The notes beneath the pieces were generated by a model. It was not told where the DNA came from. It searched no databases and was given only the letters and a program-made list of their open reading frames with translations. A stretch of 8,658 nt of DNA from Gammaproteobacteria bacterium (GTDB taxonomy: Bacteria > Pseudomonadota > Gammaproteobacteria > Tenderiales > Tenderiaceae), in assembly GCA_027001525.1 (NCBI GenBank), contig JALTMR010000583.1, forward strand, positions 1-8,658. The letters are read 5' to 3'. Position 1 is the first letter of the stretch. Every line of letters begins with the position of its first letter. The position numbers and the translations under genes were made by a program. Positions 1 to 6,494 of this stretch are shown here, one piece after another.

Positions 1-1173
1 GTGTGCGGTTGTAATGGCGTCTGCAAAGGCGACATCGTCAAGGCCATTACTGACAAGGGCCTGTTTACGCTGGATGAGGTGAAACTGCACACCAAGGCGG
101 CCGCTTCGTGTGGCTCCTGTACCGGCCTGGTGGAGCAGATTCTCGCCTCCACCGTGGGCGACTATTCTGACACGCCGAAAAAACACCCCATGTGCGGTTG
201 TACCGAGCACACTCACGACGAAGTGCGTGCCGCCATCAAGGAGCAGAAGCTCACTTCGATCAGTGCCGTGCGCGAAGCGCTGGAGTGGAGCAACCCCGAT
301 GGCTGTGCCTCCTGTCGTCCGGCGTTGAACTTCTACGTGCTGGCCGCCTGGCCCAACGAGTCGCAGGACGATCCGCAATCGCGTTTTATCAACGAACGAG
401 CCCACGCCAACATCCAGAAAGATGGCACCTACTCCGTGGTGCCGCGCATGTGGGGTGGCGTCACCACGCCCGACGAGCTGCGCGCCATTGCCGATGCGGC
501 AGAGAAGTACGACGCCAAAATGGTGAAAGTCACCGGCGGCCAGCGTATCGATCTGTTCGGCATCAAAAAAGAGGACCTGCCCGCGATCTGGGGTGACCTG
601 AACAGCGCCGGCATGGTCTCCGGCCACGCTTACGGCAAATCGCTGCGGACGGTGAAGACCTGTGTCGGCTCCGAGTGGTGCCGTTTTGGCACGCAAGACT
701 CCACCGGCCTGGGCATTCAGCTTGAAGAGATGACCTGGGGCTCGCAGACGCCGCATAAATTCAAAATTGCCGTATCCGGCTGCCCGCGTAACTGCGCCGA
801 AGCGACCATCAAGGATTTCGGCGTGGTCTGTGTTGACTCGGGTTATGAACTTCACGTCGGCGGTAACGGCGGTATCCACGTCCGCGCCACGGATCTGCTG
901 GCCCGTGTGGCCACCGAAGAGGAGGCCCGGGAGTACTGTGGTGCCTTCATGCAGCTCTACCGTGAAGAGGCGCACTACCTGGAGCGTACCGCACCGTGGA
1001 TCGAGCGCGTTGGTCTGAGCCATATCAAGGAGAACGTGGTAGAGGATGAAGCGAATCGCAAGGCGCTGAATCAGCGTTTTATGGAGTCGCAAGAGGTCTT
1101 CAAGTTCGACCCCTGGGCGAAAGAGATCGAAGAACGGAGCGACAGCTACATCCCCATCAAGAAAATCAACTGA
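1..1173 (+). CDS. nirB: NADH nitrite reductase large subunit NirB, 5'-truncated by the window
   Basis: This is the C-terminal 390 residues of the siroheme subunit that reduces nitrite to ammonium with six electrons from NADH in the cytoplasm. The GTG at base 1 is an internal valine: the visible part begins inside the first BFD-like [2Fe-2S] domain (Cys2, Cys4, Cys37, Cys40), and known NirB proteins are about 850 residues, so the FAD/NAD(P)-binding half lies outside. A second BFD-like cysteine set follows (Cys65, Cys67, Cys102, Cys105). Next come the ferredoxin-like half-domain (about 125-205) and the sulfite/nitrite reductase domain. The latter carries the siroheme/[4Fe-4S] ligands as C-x5-C (Cys221, Cys227) and C-x3-C (Cys261, Cys265, in SGCPRNC). 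All cluster ligands in view are present, so this half looks functional. nirD follows after an unusually long 146 bp spacer. Assimilatory and dissimilatory roles cannot be separated from this sequence alone. Confidence 0.95.
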   Translation: MCGCNGVCKGDIVKAITDKGLFTLDEVKLHTKAAASCGSCTGLVEQILASTVGDYSDTPKKHPMCGCTEHTHDEVRAAIKEQKLTSISAVREALEWSNPDGCASCRPALNFYVLAAWPNESQDDPQSRFINERAHANIQKDGTYSVVPRMWGGVTTPDELRAIADAAEKYDAKMVKVTGGQRIDLFGIKKEDLPAIWGDLNSAGMVSGHAYGKSLRTVKTCVGSEWCRFGTQDSTGLGIQLEEMTWGSQTPHKFKIAVSGCPRNCAEATIKDFGVVCVDSGYELHVGGNGGIHVRATDLLARVATEEEAREYCGAFMQLYREEAHYLERTAPWIERVGLSHIKENVVEDEANRKALNQRFMESQEVFKFDPWAKEIEERSDSYIPIKKIN

Positions 1174-1181
1174 TAAACGCC

Positions 1182-1212
1182 GGGCGGGTCAGGCGGCAGC
1201 CGCCACCCGCCC
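1182..1212 (+). other. Strong hairpin just downstream of nirB
   Basis: GGGCGGGT (1182-1189) is exactly complementary to ACCCGCCC (1205-1212). An inner stem GGCGG/CCGCC (1192-1196 and 1200-1204) closes a CAG loop, giving 13 base pairs interrupted only by an unpaired CA. It lies nine bases after the nirB stop. No T-run follows, so it is not a canonical intrinsic terminator. It could protect the nirB mRNA 3' end, slow polymerase, or set the nirB:nirD ratio. The pairing is read directly; the role is inferred. Confidence 0.6.
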
Positions 1213-1216
1213 ATCC

Positions 1217-1295
1217 GTGCCGAAAGGCATACCGTTAAAAACAGGGTCTACCGCATAGCGGTGCCTGGTGGGTTCCCCGCAAAGCGTCACCCACC
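1217..1295 (+). other. Structured nirB-nirD spacer with three further stem-loops
   Basis: Three more hairpins follow in tandem. At 1217-1230, GTGCC and GGCAT enclose a GAAA (GNRA-type) tetraloop, with one G-T pair. At 1250-1262, ACCGC and GCGGT enclose ATA. At 1267-1295, GGTGGGT pairs with ACCCACC and contains an inner CGC-AAA-GCG stem. No T-run follows any of them, and I match no known riboswitch. GGC (1226-1228) and ACC (1231-1233) could also pair with GGTGCC (1261-1266), which would exclude the GAAA hairpin, so alternative folds are possible. The element sits in an operon spacer and ends 13 bases before the nirD ribosome-binding site. Confidence 0.45.
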
Positions 1296-1308
1296 CCACA
1301 TTGAGATT

Positions 1309-1312
1309 GAGG
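1309..1312 (+). promoter_or_regulatory. Ribosome-binding site of nirD
   Basis: GAGG lies seven bases before the ATG at 1320. It is the only purine-rich Shine-Dalgarno-like stretch near that codon and supports the chosen start. It lies outside the hairpins of the preceding spacer, so the simplest folds leave it accessible. Confidence 0.6.
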
Positions 1313-1319
1313 TCTGGCT

Positions 1320-1628
1320 ATGAGTAATTGGATTGAGATAGGCAAGGTTGAAGAGATTCCCAAACTGGGTGCCCGGGTAGTGGAGACGGCCAAAGGCGAT
1401 ATCGCCGTCTTTCGCACCGCCGACGACAGCGTTTTTGCGCTGCGTGATCGATGCCCGCATAAAGACGGCCCGCTGTCGCAAGGCATTGTCCACGGTCATG
1501 TGGTGACCTGCCCGCTGCACAACTGGAATATCGATCTCGAAAGTGGCGAAGCCAAGGCCCCGGATGAAGGCTGTGCCGGGCGCTACGAAGTGAAGGTCGA
1601 GGGCGGCCAGATTTTCTTGTCGATATAG
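1320..1628 (+). CDS. nirD: Nitrite reductase small subunit NirD, Rieske type
   Basis: This 102-residue protein is the small partner of NirB in cytoplasmic NADH-dependent nitrite reduction. It has the Rieske-like fold pattern and all four [2Fe-2S] ligands in the form C-x-H...C-x2-H: Cys45 and His47 in CPHKDG, and Cys64 and His67 in CPLHNW. Some NirD proteins, including as far as I recall the E. coli one, have lost these ligands. This copy should therefore bind a true Rieske cluster and could carry electrons rather than be purely structural. The length is normal for the family. The start at 1320 is supported by GAGG seven bases upstream. The nitrate reductase gene begins 13 bases after its stop, so the two are almost certainly cotranscribed. 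A stand-alone Rieske ferredoxin of an oxygenase is the alternative, but the neighbour nirB makes that unlikely. Confidence 0.93.
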   Translation: MSNWIEIGKVEEIPKLGARVVETAKGDIAVFRTADDSVFALRDRCPHKDGPLSQGIVHGHVVTCPLHNWNIDLESGEAKAPDEGCAGRYEVKVEGGQIFLSI

Positions 1629-1641
1629 AGGGAAACAGAAG

Positions 1642-3822
1642 ATGCTCTTCGGTCGCGCAAAAAAGAACCCCATCAAACTGCCCGCTCACGATGTGGTGGA
1701 GTGGAAATACACCACTTGCGGCTACTGCTCCACGGGTTGCTCCATCGAGGTGGGCTTGAACCACAAGGGTGAGGCGGTCACCGGGCGCGGGGTGGGCGGC
1801 GCCGACGTGAATCGCGGCAAGCTGTGCATCAAGGGCATTTTTGAGCACGAGCTGTTCCACTCGGCGGGGCGCGGCAACAAGCCGCTGATTCGGGAGAAAA
1901 TTTTTGACGATTTTCGCGAAACCAGCTGGGACGAGACGCTGGATAAAACCGCCGCTGAAATCAAGCGCATTCAGGCGACTTACGGTCGCGACAGTTTCGC
2001 CATCGTCTCCACCGGCCAGATCCTCACCGAAGAGTTCTACACCCTGGGCAAACTGGCCCGCGGCTGCATCGGCACCAACAACTACGACGGCAATACCACG
2101 CTCTGCATGGCCTCGGCGGTGTCGGGTTATAAACGCTCCTTTGGTTCTGACGGTCCGCCGGGTTGCTATGACGATTTCAACCACACGGATTGCCTGATTG
2201 CCTGGGGTTCCAACCTGCCGGAGCAACACCCCATCATCTACTGGCGTATGCGTGAAGCGCGTGAGAAGCGCAAATTTCCGCTTATTGTGGTGGATCCCCG
2301 TGTCACCATGCTGGCTCAGTTCGCCGACATGCACCTGCCCATTACACCGGGCACCGATGTGGTGCTGCTGAACGCTCTGGCCCATGTGATTCTGGCTGAA
2401 GGTCTGGAAGACCGGGATTACATTAAAGCCAACTGCTCGGACTTTGATGCCTTTAGCGATCTGGTCAAACAGTACGACCCGGTGACCGCCTCGAAAATCT
2501 GCGGCATCGATGAAGACACCATCCGCAACGTCGCCCGTCTCTACGCCAAGGCCAACGCCGCCATGAGCATCTGGACCATGGGCATCAACCAGTCCACCCA
2601 CGGCTCCGACGGCGTGGTGGGCATCAACAGCTTGAATCTGATCACCGGCAACATCGGCAAACCCGGCGGCACCAGCCTCTCCATCACCGGCCAGTGCAAC
2701 GCCATGGGGACGCGGGAGTGGTCTTCCTGTTCCGGGCTGCCCGGCTATCGTCTGCTGGAAAAAGAGCAGGACCGGGAAGAGATTGCCAGCTTCTGGGGCA
2801 TCGACCCGGAATTCTTTCCCAAGAAACGCGGCATGGCCCAGACCGATATTTTCCCCGCCATCGAGACGGGGCAAATTAAAGGCTTGTGGCTCATCGGCAC
2901 CAACCCCATGACGTCGATGCCGAATACGGCGCGTATTCGTAAAACGCTGGAGCGTCTGGAGTTCCTTGTTGTGCAGGATGCCTATGCGGATGTGGAGACC
3001 AATGAGTACTCCCACGTTTACTTTCCAACGGGGTTGTGGGCGGAGAAAAACGGAGTGATGACCAACACCGAGCGGCGCGTTAACTTGATCTCCAACGTCA
3101 TCGACCCACCGGGGGAATCAAAACCTGATCTGTGGATTTTCAATCAGATGGCCAGGCGGTTTGAAAACGGTCAGAAGATCAAATTCCCGGAGACTGCGTC
3201 TGAAGTGTTTGATGAGATGCGCGAACTCTCCAAGGGGCGTTTCCTCGATATCTCCGGCATGGATCACGAAAAGATCGAGCAGCAGCGCGGTATTCAGTGG
3301 CCCATGACGGAGGATGCCGAAACAGGCAGCCCCCGCGTATACAGCGACGGCAAATTTAACCACGCCGACGGCAAGGCCAAACTGATTCCGCTGCCGTTTA
3401 TCGATAACAACGAAATACCTGATGAGGACTACCCCTTCTGGCTCAACAGCGGCCGCGTGGTGGAACATTTTCACACCCGTACCCGGACAGGAAAAATCGG
3501 CAACCAGAACAAGTTCAGCCCCACGCCCTATATGGAGATGAACCCCGATGCGGCCAAAGAGTTGGGCATCGAGCATATGAGCTACGCTCGTCTGGCTTCG
3601 CGCCGGGGTGATGCGGTGGTGCTGGTGCAGCTGACCCAGCGGGTGCCGCGCAATATGGTTTTTATTCCGTTTCACTTTCACGAATGCGTCAACCGCGTCA
3701 GCCTGGGCCTGCTCGATCCGCACTCACGTCAGCCCGCCTTTAAACAGTGCGCCATACGTGTGGAGGCGGTCGCACAGCAAGAGGCCGCCGCTGTGGTGAA
3801 CAGGGCGGCGAGAACCTTTTAA
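1642..3822 (+). CDS. narB: Cytoplasmic molybdopterin nitrate reductase (NarB/NasA type)
   Basis: This 726-residue enzyme belongs to the Mo-bisMGD oxidoreductase family and most likely reduces nitrate to nitrite. The N-terminal [4Fe-4S] site is C-x2-C-x3-C (Cys26, Cys29, Cys33) with Cys62 in GKLCIKG. Cys155 in NTTLCMASA is the predicted molybdenum ligand, which is typical of the Nap/Nas/formate dehydrogenase-like branch and unlike the Asp of NarG or Ser of DmsA. The C-terminal dinucleotide-binding domain covers roughly 590-710. No twin-arginine signal precedes the cluster, so it should stay in the cytoplasm. The C-terminal [2Fe-2S] domain of Klebsiella-type NasA is absent; the length matches short NarB-type enzymes. 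GAGGG about nine bases upstream supports the start. The placement directly after nirBD argues for nitrate as substrate. Its likely electron donor is the fused DmsBC-like protein downstream rather than ferredoxin or a flavoprotein. Formate dehydrogenase activity is a weaker alternative. Confidence 0.85.
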   Translation: MLFGRAKKNPIKLPAHDVVEWKYTTCGYCSTGCSIEVGLNHKGEAVTGRGVGGADVNRGKLCIKGIFEHELFHSAGRGNKPLIREKIFDDFRETSWDETLDKTAAEIKRIQATYGRDSFAIVSTGQILTEEFYTLGKLARGCIGTNNYDGNTTLCMASAVSGYKRSFGSDGPPGCYDDFNHTDCLIAWGSNLPEQHPIIYWRMREAREKRKFPLIVVDPRVTMLAQFADMHLPITPGTDVVLLNALAHVILAEGLEDRDYIKANCSDFDAFSDLVKQYDPVTASKICGIDEDTIRNVARLYAKANAAMSIWTMGINQSTHGSDGVVGINSLNLITGNIGKPGGTSLSITGQCNAMGTREWSSCSGLPGYRLLEKEQDREEIASFWGIDPEFFPKKRGMAQTDIFPAIETGQIKGLWLIGTNPMTSMPNTARIRKTLERLEFLVVQDAYADVETNEYSHVYFPTGLWAEKNGVMTNTERRVNLISNVIDPPGESKPDLWIFNQMARRFENGQKIKFPETASEVFDEMRELSKGRFLDISGMDHEKIEQQRGIQWPMTEDAETGSPRVYSDGKFNHADGKAKLIPLPFIDNNEIPDEDYPFWLNSGRVVEHFHTRTRTGKIGNQNKFSPTPYMEMNPDAAKELGIEHMSYARLASRRGDAVVLVQLTQRVPRNMVFIPFHFHECVNRVSLGLLDPHSRQPAFKQCAIRVEAVAQQEAAAVVNRAARTF

Positions 3823-3825
3823 ATC

Positions 3826-3845
3826 GATCCGCTTTTAAGTGGATC
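3826..3845 (+). other. Small hairpin after the nitrate reductase gene
   Basis: GATCCGC (3826-3832) pairs with GTGGATC (3839-3845) across a TTTTAA loop, with one G-T wobble. It starts three bases after the stop codon. No T-run follows, so it is at most a partial terminator or an mRNA 3'-end stabiliser. Confidence 0.35.
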
Positions 3846-3857
3846 AAGCAGATGCCG

Positions 3858-3876
3858 GGTGGGGCCATAACCCACC
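3858..3876 (+). other. GGTGGG/CCCACC hairpin upstream of the dmsBC-like gene
   Basis: GGTGGG (3858-3863) is exactly complementary to CCCACC (3871-3876) with a seven-base loop. The same stem sequence occurs in the nirB-nirD spacer at 1267-1295. Downstream lie TACAAT (3883-3888), which resembles a -10 box but has no convincing -35 partner, a T-run (3890-3896), and GGGA (3900-3903) as the ribosome-binding site of the next gene. The T-run starts 13 bases beyond the stem, too far for a normal intrinsic terminator. Confidence 0.4.
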
Positions 3877-3910
3877 GCGCGATACAATGCTTTTTTGATG
3901 GGACAACACA

Positions 3911-5884
3911 ATGTTCGAAGTAAGAAAAGACGAACCCGAATACGCCTTCATCCCCAATGTTGAAACGCCGCAGAAAAACCAATATGGCAAAGAGATTCAG
4001 TTGGTGGATGAGAGTGATGCGCTGGCGGGCCAGAGCCTGAATATCAATGGCGACAGCGGTGTGGGCGATAATCCCAATCGCTACAAGCAGCACGGTTTTC
4101 ATTTTACCGCTGATAACTGCATCGGCTGTCACGCCTGCGAAGCGGCCTGTAGCGAGAAGAACCAGCTGCCGGCGCACATCAGCTTTCGCTCCGTGGGGTA
4201 CGTGGAAGGGGGGAGTTACCCCGCCTATAAGCGCATGAACATCTCCATGGCCTGTAACCATTGCGATGACCCGGTTTGCCTCAAAGGCTGCCCCACCCGG
4301 GCGTACACCAAATTCGCTGAATACGGCGCGGTGTTGCAGGACCCCGAAATCTGCTTTGGTTGCGGTTACTGCACCTGGGTCTGCCCCTATAACGCGCCGC
4401 AGCTTGACCCGGTTCAGGGCCAGGTGTCGAAATGTAATATGTGTGTCGATCGGCTGGAAGTCGGTTTGAAGCCCGCCTGCGCCTCGGCCTGTCTGGGCGG
4501 CGCGCTCGATTTCGGTCTGATCGAAACCACCCCGGAAAATCGCGAGCAGGCGAAGACAAAAATCCCCGGCTTTCCGTCACCGGAGATCACCAACCCGAAC
4601 ATCCGCTTTCAGCAGGTGAAAACCCTGCCCAGAGAGATGACGCGTACCGACACCATGCCGCTGCGCTACCAGCGCGACGAACAGGGGGAGGGCGAATACA
4701 AACCCAAGGCGGCGTTAAAAGATACGCCGCGTGAGTGGAATCTACCCAAGCTGCGCTCGCGCGAAGACCCGCTGGTGCTGTTTACCCTGATCTCTCAGGG
4801 GGTGGTGGGGGCGTTTGCCCTGCTGTTTCTCGGGCCGCTGTTGGGGCTGGATCTGCTTTCAGCCGACAATAACCCGGTGACCGTCGGTGTATTGCTGCTG
4901 TTGATGGTGGCGTTGCAAGGGTTTGCGCTGGTGATCTCCACCATGCACCTGGGCAAGCCGCACCGTTTCTACCGCGCTTTCAATAACCTGAAGTACTCCC
5001 CCGTCAGCCGTGAAGTGGCCTCCCTGGCGGTGTTTTTTACCCTCTTTATGGGGTATGTCTTCTTCAGCTTTTTCAGTCTGCCGTTTCTGCATCCGGGGTT
5101 CAGCGAAGGGTTGAAGTACGTATGCGGCGTGGGCGCGCTGGTCTCAGGGCCGGTGTTCATCTACGCCATGCATAAAATCTATCGCATTCAGGCGCGGCCG
5201 TTCTGGAACCACTGGCAGGTATTGACCAGCTTCTTCGGCAGCACCCTGACGCTGGGCTCGTTGCTGGTGGGGCTGGTCTTTGCGGTTGGCCTGGCAGCGC
5301 AGGGCGAGAGTTTCGCTCCCTTGCTGACGGTGCTTGCGGTGCCCATGACCCTGGGTCTGGTGCTGGAGAGTGTCGGCCTGCTGGCCCACAGTCGTGATCT
5401 GGACAAAGCCGGGGGAGAGGGTGCCGCAGCCCACATCCAGCAGCGGACCGTTTTCGGTAACACCTACTATAGCCGCAACGTCGGGCTGGCTGTTTCCATC
5501 ACGTTGGTCGCTTTGCTGGGCTTGGTGGGGCTGGACGGTTTGCCAGGATTACTGGCCTGGACCCTGGTGGGTGCGCTGATCATCGCTACCTCGCTGGTGG
5601 GGCGCGCGCTGTTCTATGTGCTGGTGATCCCCACCACCATGCCGGGTGCCTTTTTCTGGCGTAACCAGGGCTTTCAGGAGCATGCCCGTGAGTCGGGTCT
5701 GGCGGAGATGCCCCAGGTGGGCGTGCTGCCCCAGACCGATTACCACCACCAGCAAATGGAAAGAGCCAGGCGCGAGGTCAAGGAAGATATCAGCAGGCTC
5801 AAACAGCTCGGCGTGAAGGCCTGCCTGTCGGCGCTGAGAGTCAATGTTCAGCAACGCCTGCAAGAGGCCTTCTCGCGGGGTTGA
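3911..5884 (+). CDS. Fused DmsB-DmsC-like protein: 4Fe-4S ferredoxin plus quinol-oxidising membrane anchor
   Basis: This 657-residue protein joins two subunits that are separate in E. coli DmsABC. Residues 1-60 are a polar extension absent from DmsB. Residues about 62-205 carry sixteen cysteines in four groups (70/73/76/80, 115/118/123/127, 148/151/154/158, 175/178/190/194), enough for four [4Fe-4S] clusters; CVDRLEVG is a DmsB-type signature. After a linker (about 210-285) come eight predicted membrane helices (near 287-312, 323-345, 368-393, 401-421, 435-461, 468-492, 524-546, 550-578). DmsC-like landmarks are MHLGKP after helix 2, SREVAS before helix 3 and GRALFY in helix 8. A 78-residue tail follows. 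Its likely job is to take electrons from menaquinol or ubiquinol and pass them to the nitrate reductase encoded 88 bp upstream. Arg and Lys residues cluster on the ferredoxin side, implying that side faces the cytoplasm. Partnership with another molybdoenzyme is possible but less likely given the position. Confidence 0.85.
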   Translation: MFEVRKDEPEYAFIPNVETPQKNQYGKEIQLVDESDALAGQSLNINGDSGVGDNPNRYKQHGFHFTADNCIGCHACEAACSEKNQLPAHISFRSVGYVEGGSYPAYKRMNISMACNHCDDPVCLKGCPTRAYTKFAEYGAVLQDPEICFGCGYCTWVCPYNAPQLDPVQGQVSKCNMCVDRLEVGLKPACASACLGGALDFGLIETTPENREQAKTKIPGFPSPEITNPNIRFQQVKTLPREMTRTDTMPLRYQRDEQGEGEYKPKAALKDTPREWNLPKLRSREDPLVLFTLISQGVVGAFALLFLGPLLGLDLLSADNNPVTVGVLLLLMVALQGFALVISTMHLGKPHRFYRAFNNLKYSPVSREVASLAVFFTLFMGYVFFSFFSLPFLHPGFSEGLKYVCGVGALVSGPVFIYAMHKIYRIQARPFWNHWQVLTSFFGSTLTLGSLLVGLVFAVGLAAQGESFAPLLTVLAVPMTLGLVLESVGLLAHSRDLDKAGGEGAAAHIQQRTVFGNTYYSRNVGLAVSITLVALLGLVGLDGLPGLLAWTLVGALIIATSLVGRALFYVLVIPTTMPGAFFWRNQGFQEHARESGLAEMPQVGVLPQTDYHHQQMERARREVKEDISRLKQLGVKACLSALRVNVQQRLQEAFSRG

Positions 5885-5914
5885 TCTTCTCCCCGTTGTT
5901 GAGGCACGCTATTC

Positions 5915-5944
5915 AAAACACCCTCGGCCGAGGGTGTTTTTTTT
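5915..5944 (+). terminator. Intrinsic terminator of the nitrate/nitrite reductase operon
   Basis: A perfect 26-base palindrome (5915-5940) gives the stem ACACCCTC/GAGGGTGT around GGCC and runs into eight consecutive T residues (5937-5944). It lies 30 bases after the dmsBC-like stop codon. The A-run on the left arm could also give weak termination on the opposite strand. This is the clearest regulatory element in the window and marks the end of the operon. Confidence 0.93.
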
Positions 5945-6009
5945 GTGTTCGATTATCCCTCTCCGGCCACTGCCGGCCGTTCTGTATTAACTGATGCAAG
6001 AGTGACAAG

Positions 6010-6447
6010 ATGAAACTGAATTGGAAAGAACTGGAACAGAAAAGCGCCAACCCCATGCTGGTCAGTCTGGCCGATTGCCCGGCCACGGCAGACGAGGAGA
6101 TAAGGCAGGCTCTGGGTCAGACCATGGACAGGGCAGTCAGCCTGTTGTCAGACAACGTAAAAGACGAATCACGCTATTTTCTGTTTGAGTGGGATGCCAG
6201 CGCCGCAACCCTCACCATCGTGGTCACTGACGATCAGAAGCAGAACGACGCCGCCAACATCGTTAAGCTCACCCTCTCCGGCCTGGTGGAGTGTCTCCAC
6301 AGCGACGGGGCGATGACAGAGGCAGCGCATCGCGACAACATCAAATACTTCGTTCGGGACTACCTCACCACCAGCAGCGAGTTTCATCGCTACTCATTGA
6401 TCGCCATTTTCCATAGCGCGTCGAGAGACAACACCGAGCTGCTGTAA
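6010..6447 (+). CDS. Hypothetical soluble protein (145 aa)
   Basis: I do not recognise this family with confidence. The protein is soluble, acidic and without signal peptide, membrane helix or cysteine clusters; its two cysteines (near residues 23 and 96) are isolated. It reads as an alpha/beta protein: a helical N-terminus, a beta-like stretch near 56-73 (YFLFEWD to TIVVTDD), a helix near 77-97, then a hydrophobic C-terminal segment near 122-136. The ATG at 6010 follows a weak purine stretch (AAGAG, 5998-6002). The gene starts 65 bases after the operon terminator, so it needs its own promoter, but I see no clear -35/-10 pair in the gap. A 47 bp spacer links it to the small membrane protein gene downstream. 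Steady coding character over the whole frame supports a real gene. Confidence 0.75.
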   Translation: MKLNWKELEQKSANPMLVSLADCPATADEEIRQALGQTMDRAVSLLSDNVKDESRYFLFEWDASAATLTIVVTDDQKQNDAANIVKLTLSGLVECLHSDGAMTEAAHRDNIKYFVRDYLTTSSEFHRYSLIAIFHSASRDNTELL

Positions 6448-6494
6448 CGAACAAACCACCGGCTGGAGGCCAATTTGAGAAGGGGAGGGCTGCT

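Noticed and set aside
1..3. GTG at the first base as the start of a stand-alone short nitrite reductase
   Set aside because: The frame begins inside a BFD [2Fe-2S] motif, and the domain order matches the C-terminal half of full-length NirB, so the window edge cuts the gene.
1182..1212. Hairpin after nirB as an intrinsic terminator
   Set aside because: The stem is strong, but no T-run follows, and nirD must be expressed with nirB.
1217..1258. Thirteen-codon GTG-initiated frame in the nirB-nirD spacer as a leader peptide
   Set aside because: No ribosome-binding site precedes it, it has no run of regulatory codons, and it ends inside a hairpin without an attenuator U-tract.
1274..1290. CGCAAAGC in the nirB-nirD spacer as part of a cyclic di-GMP (GEMM) riboswitch
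   Set aside because: The short string matches one conserved piece, but the other conserved GEMM blocks are missing, and the string is explained as a small CGC-AAA-GCG hairpin.
1318..3015. Long minus-strand open frame (565 codons) opposite the nitrate reductase gene
   Set aside because: It is a shadow of a strongly coding GC-rich gene. Its composition (many His, Arg and Gly runs) is typical of antisense frames, and no domain or start signal is visible.
3118..4261. Two minus-strand frames (3118-3723 and 3740-4261) opposite the nitrate reductase and dmsBC-like genes
   Set aside because: They lie wholly or largely over well-supported genes, have no ribosome-binding sites and no recognisable protein motif.
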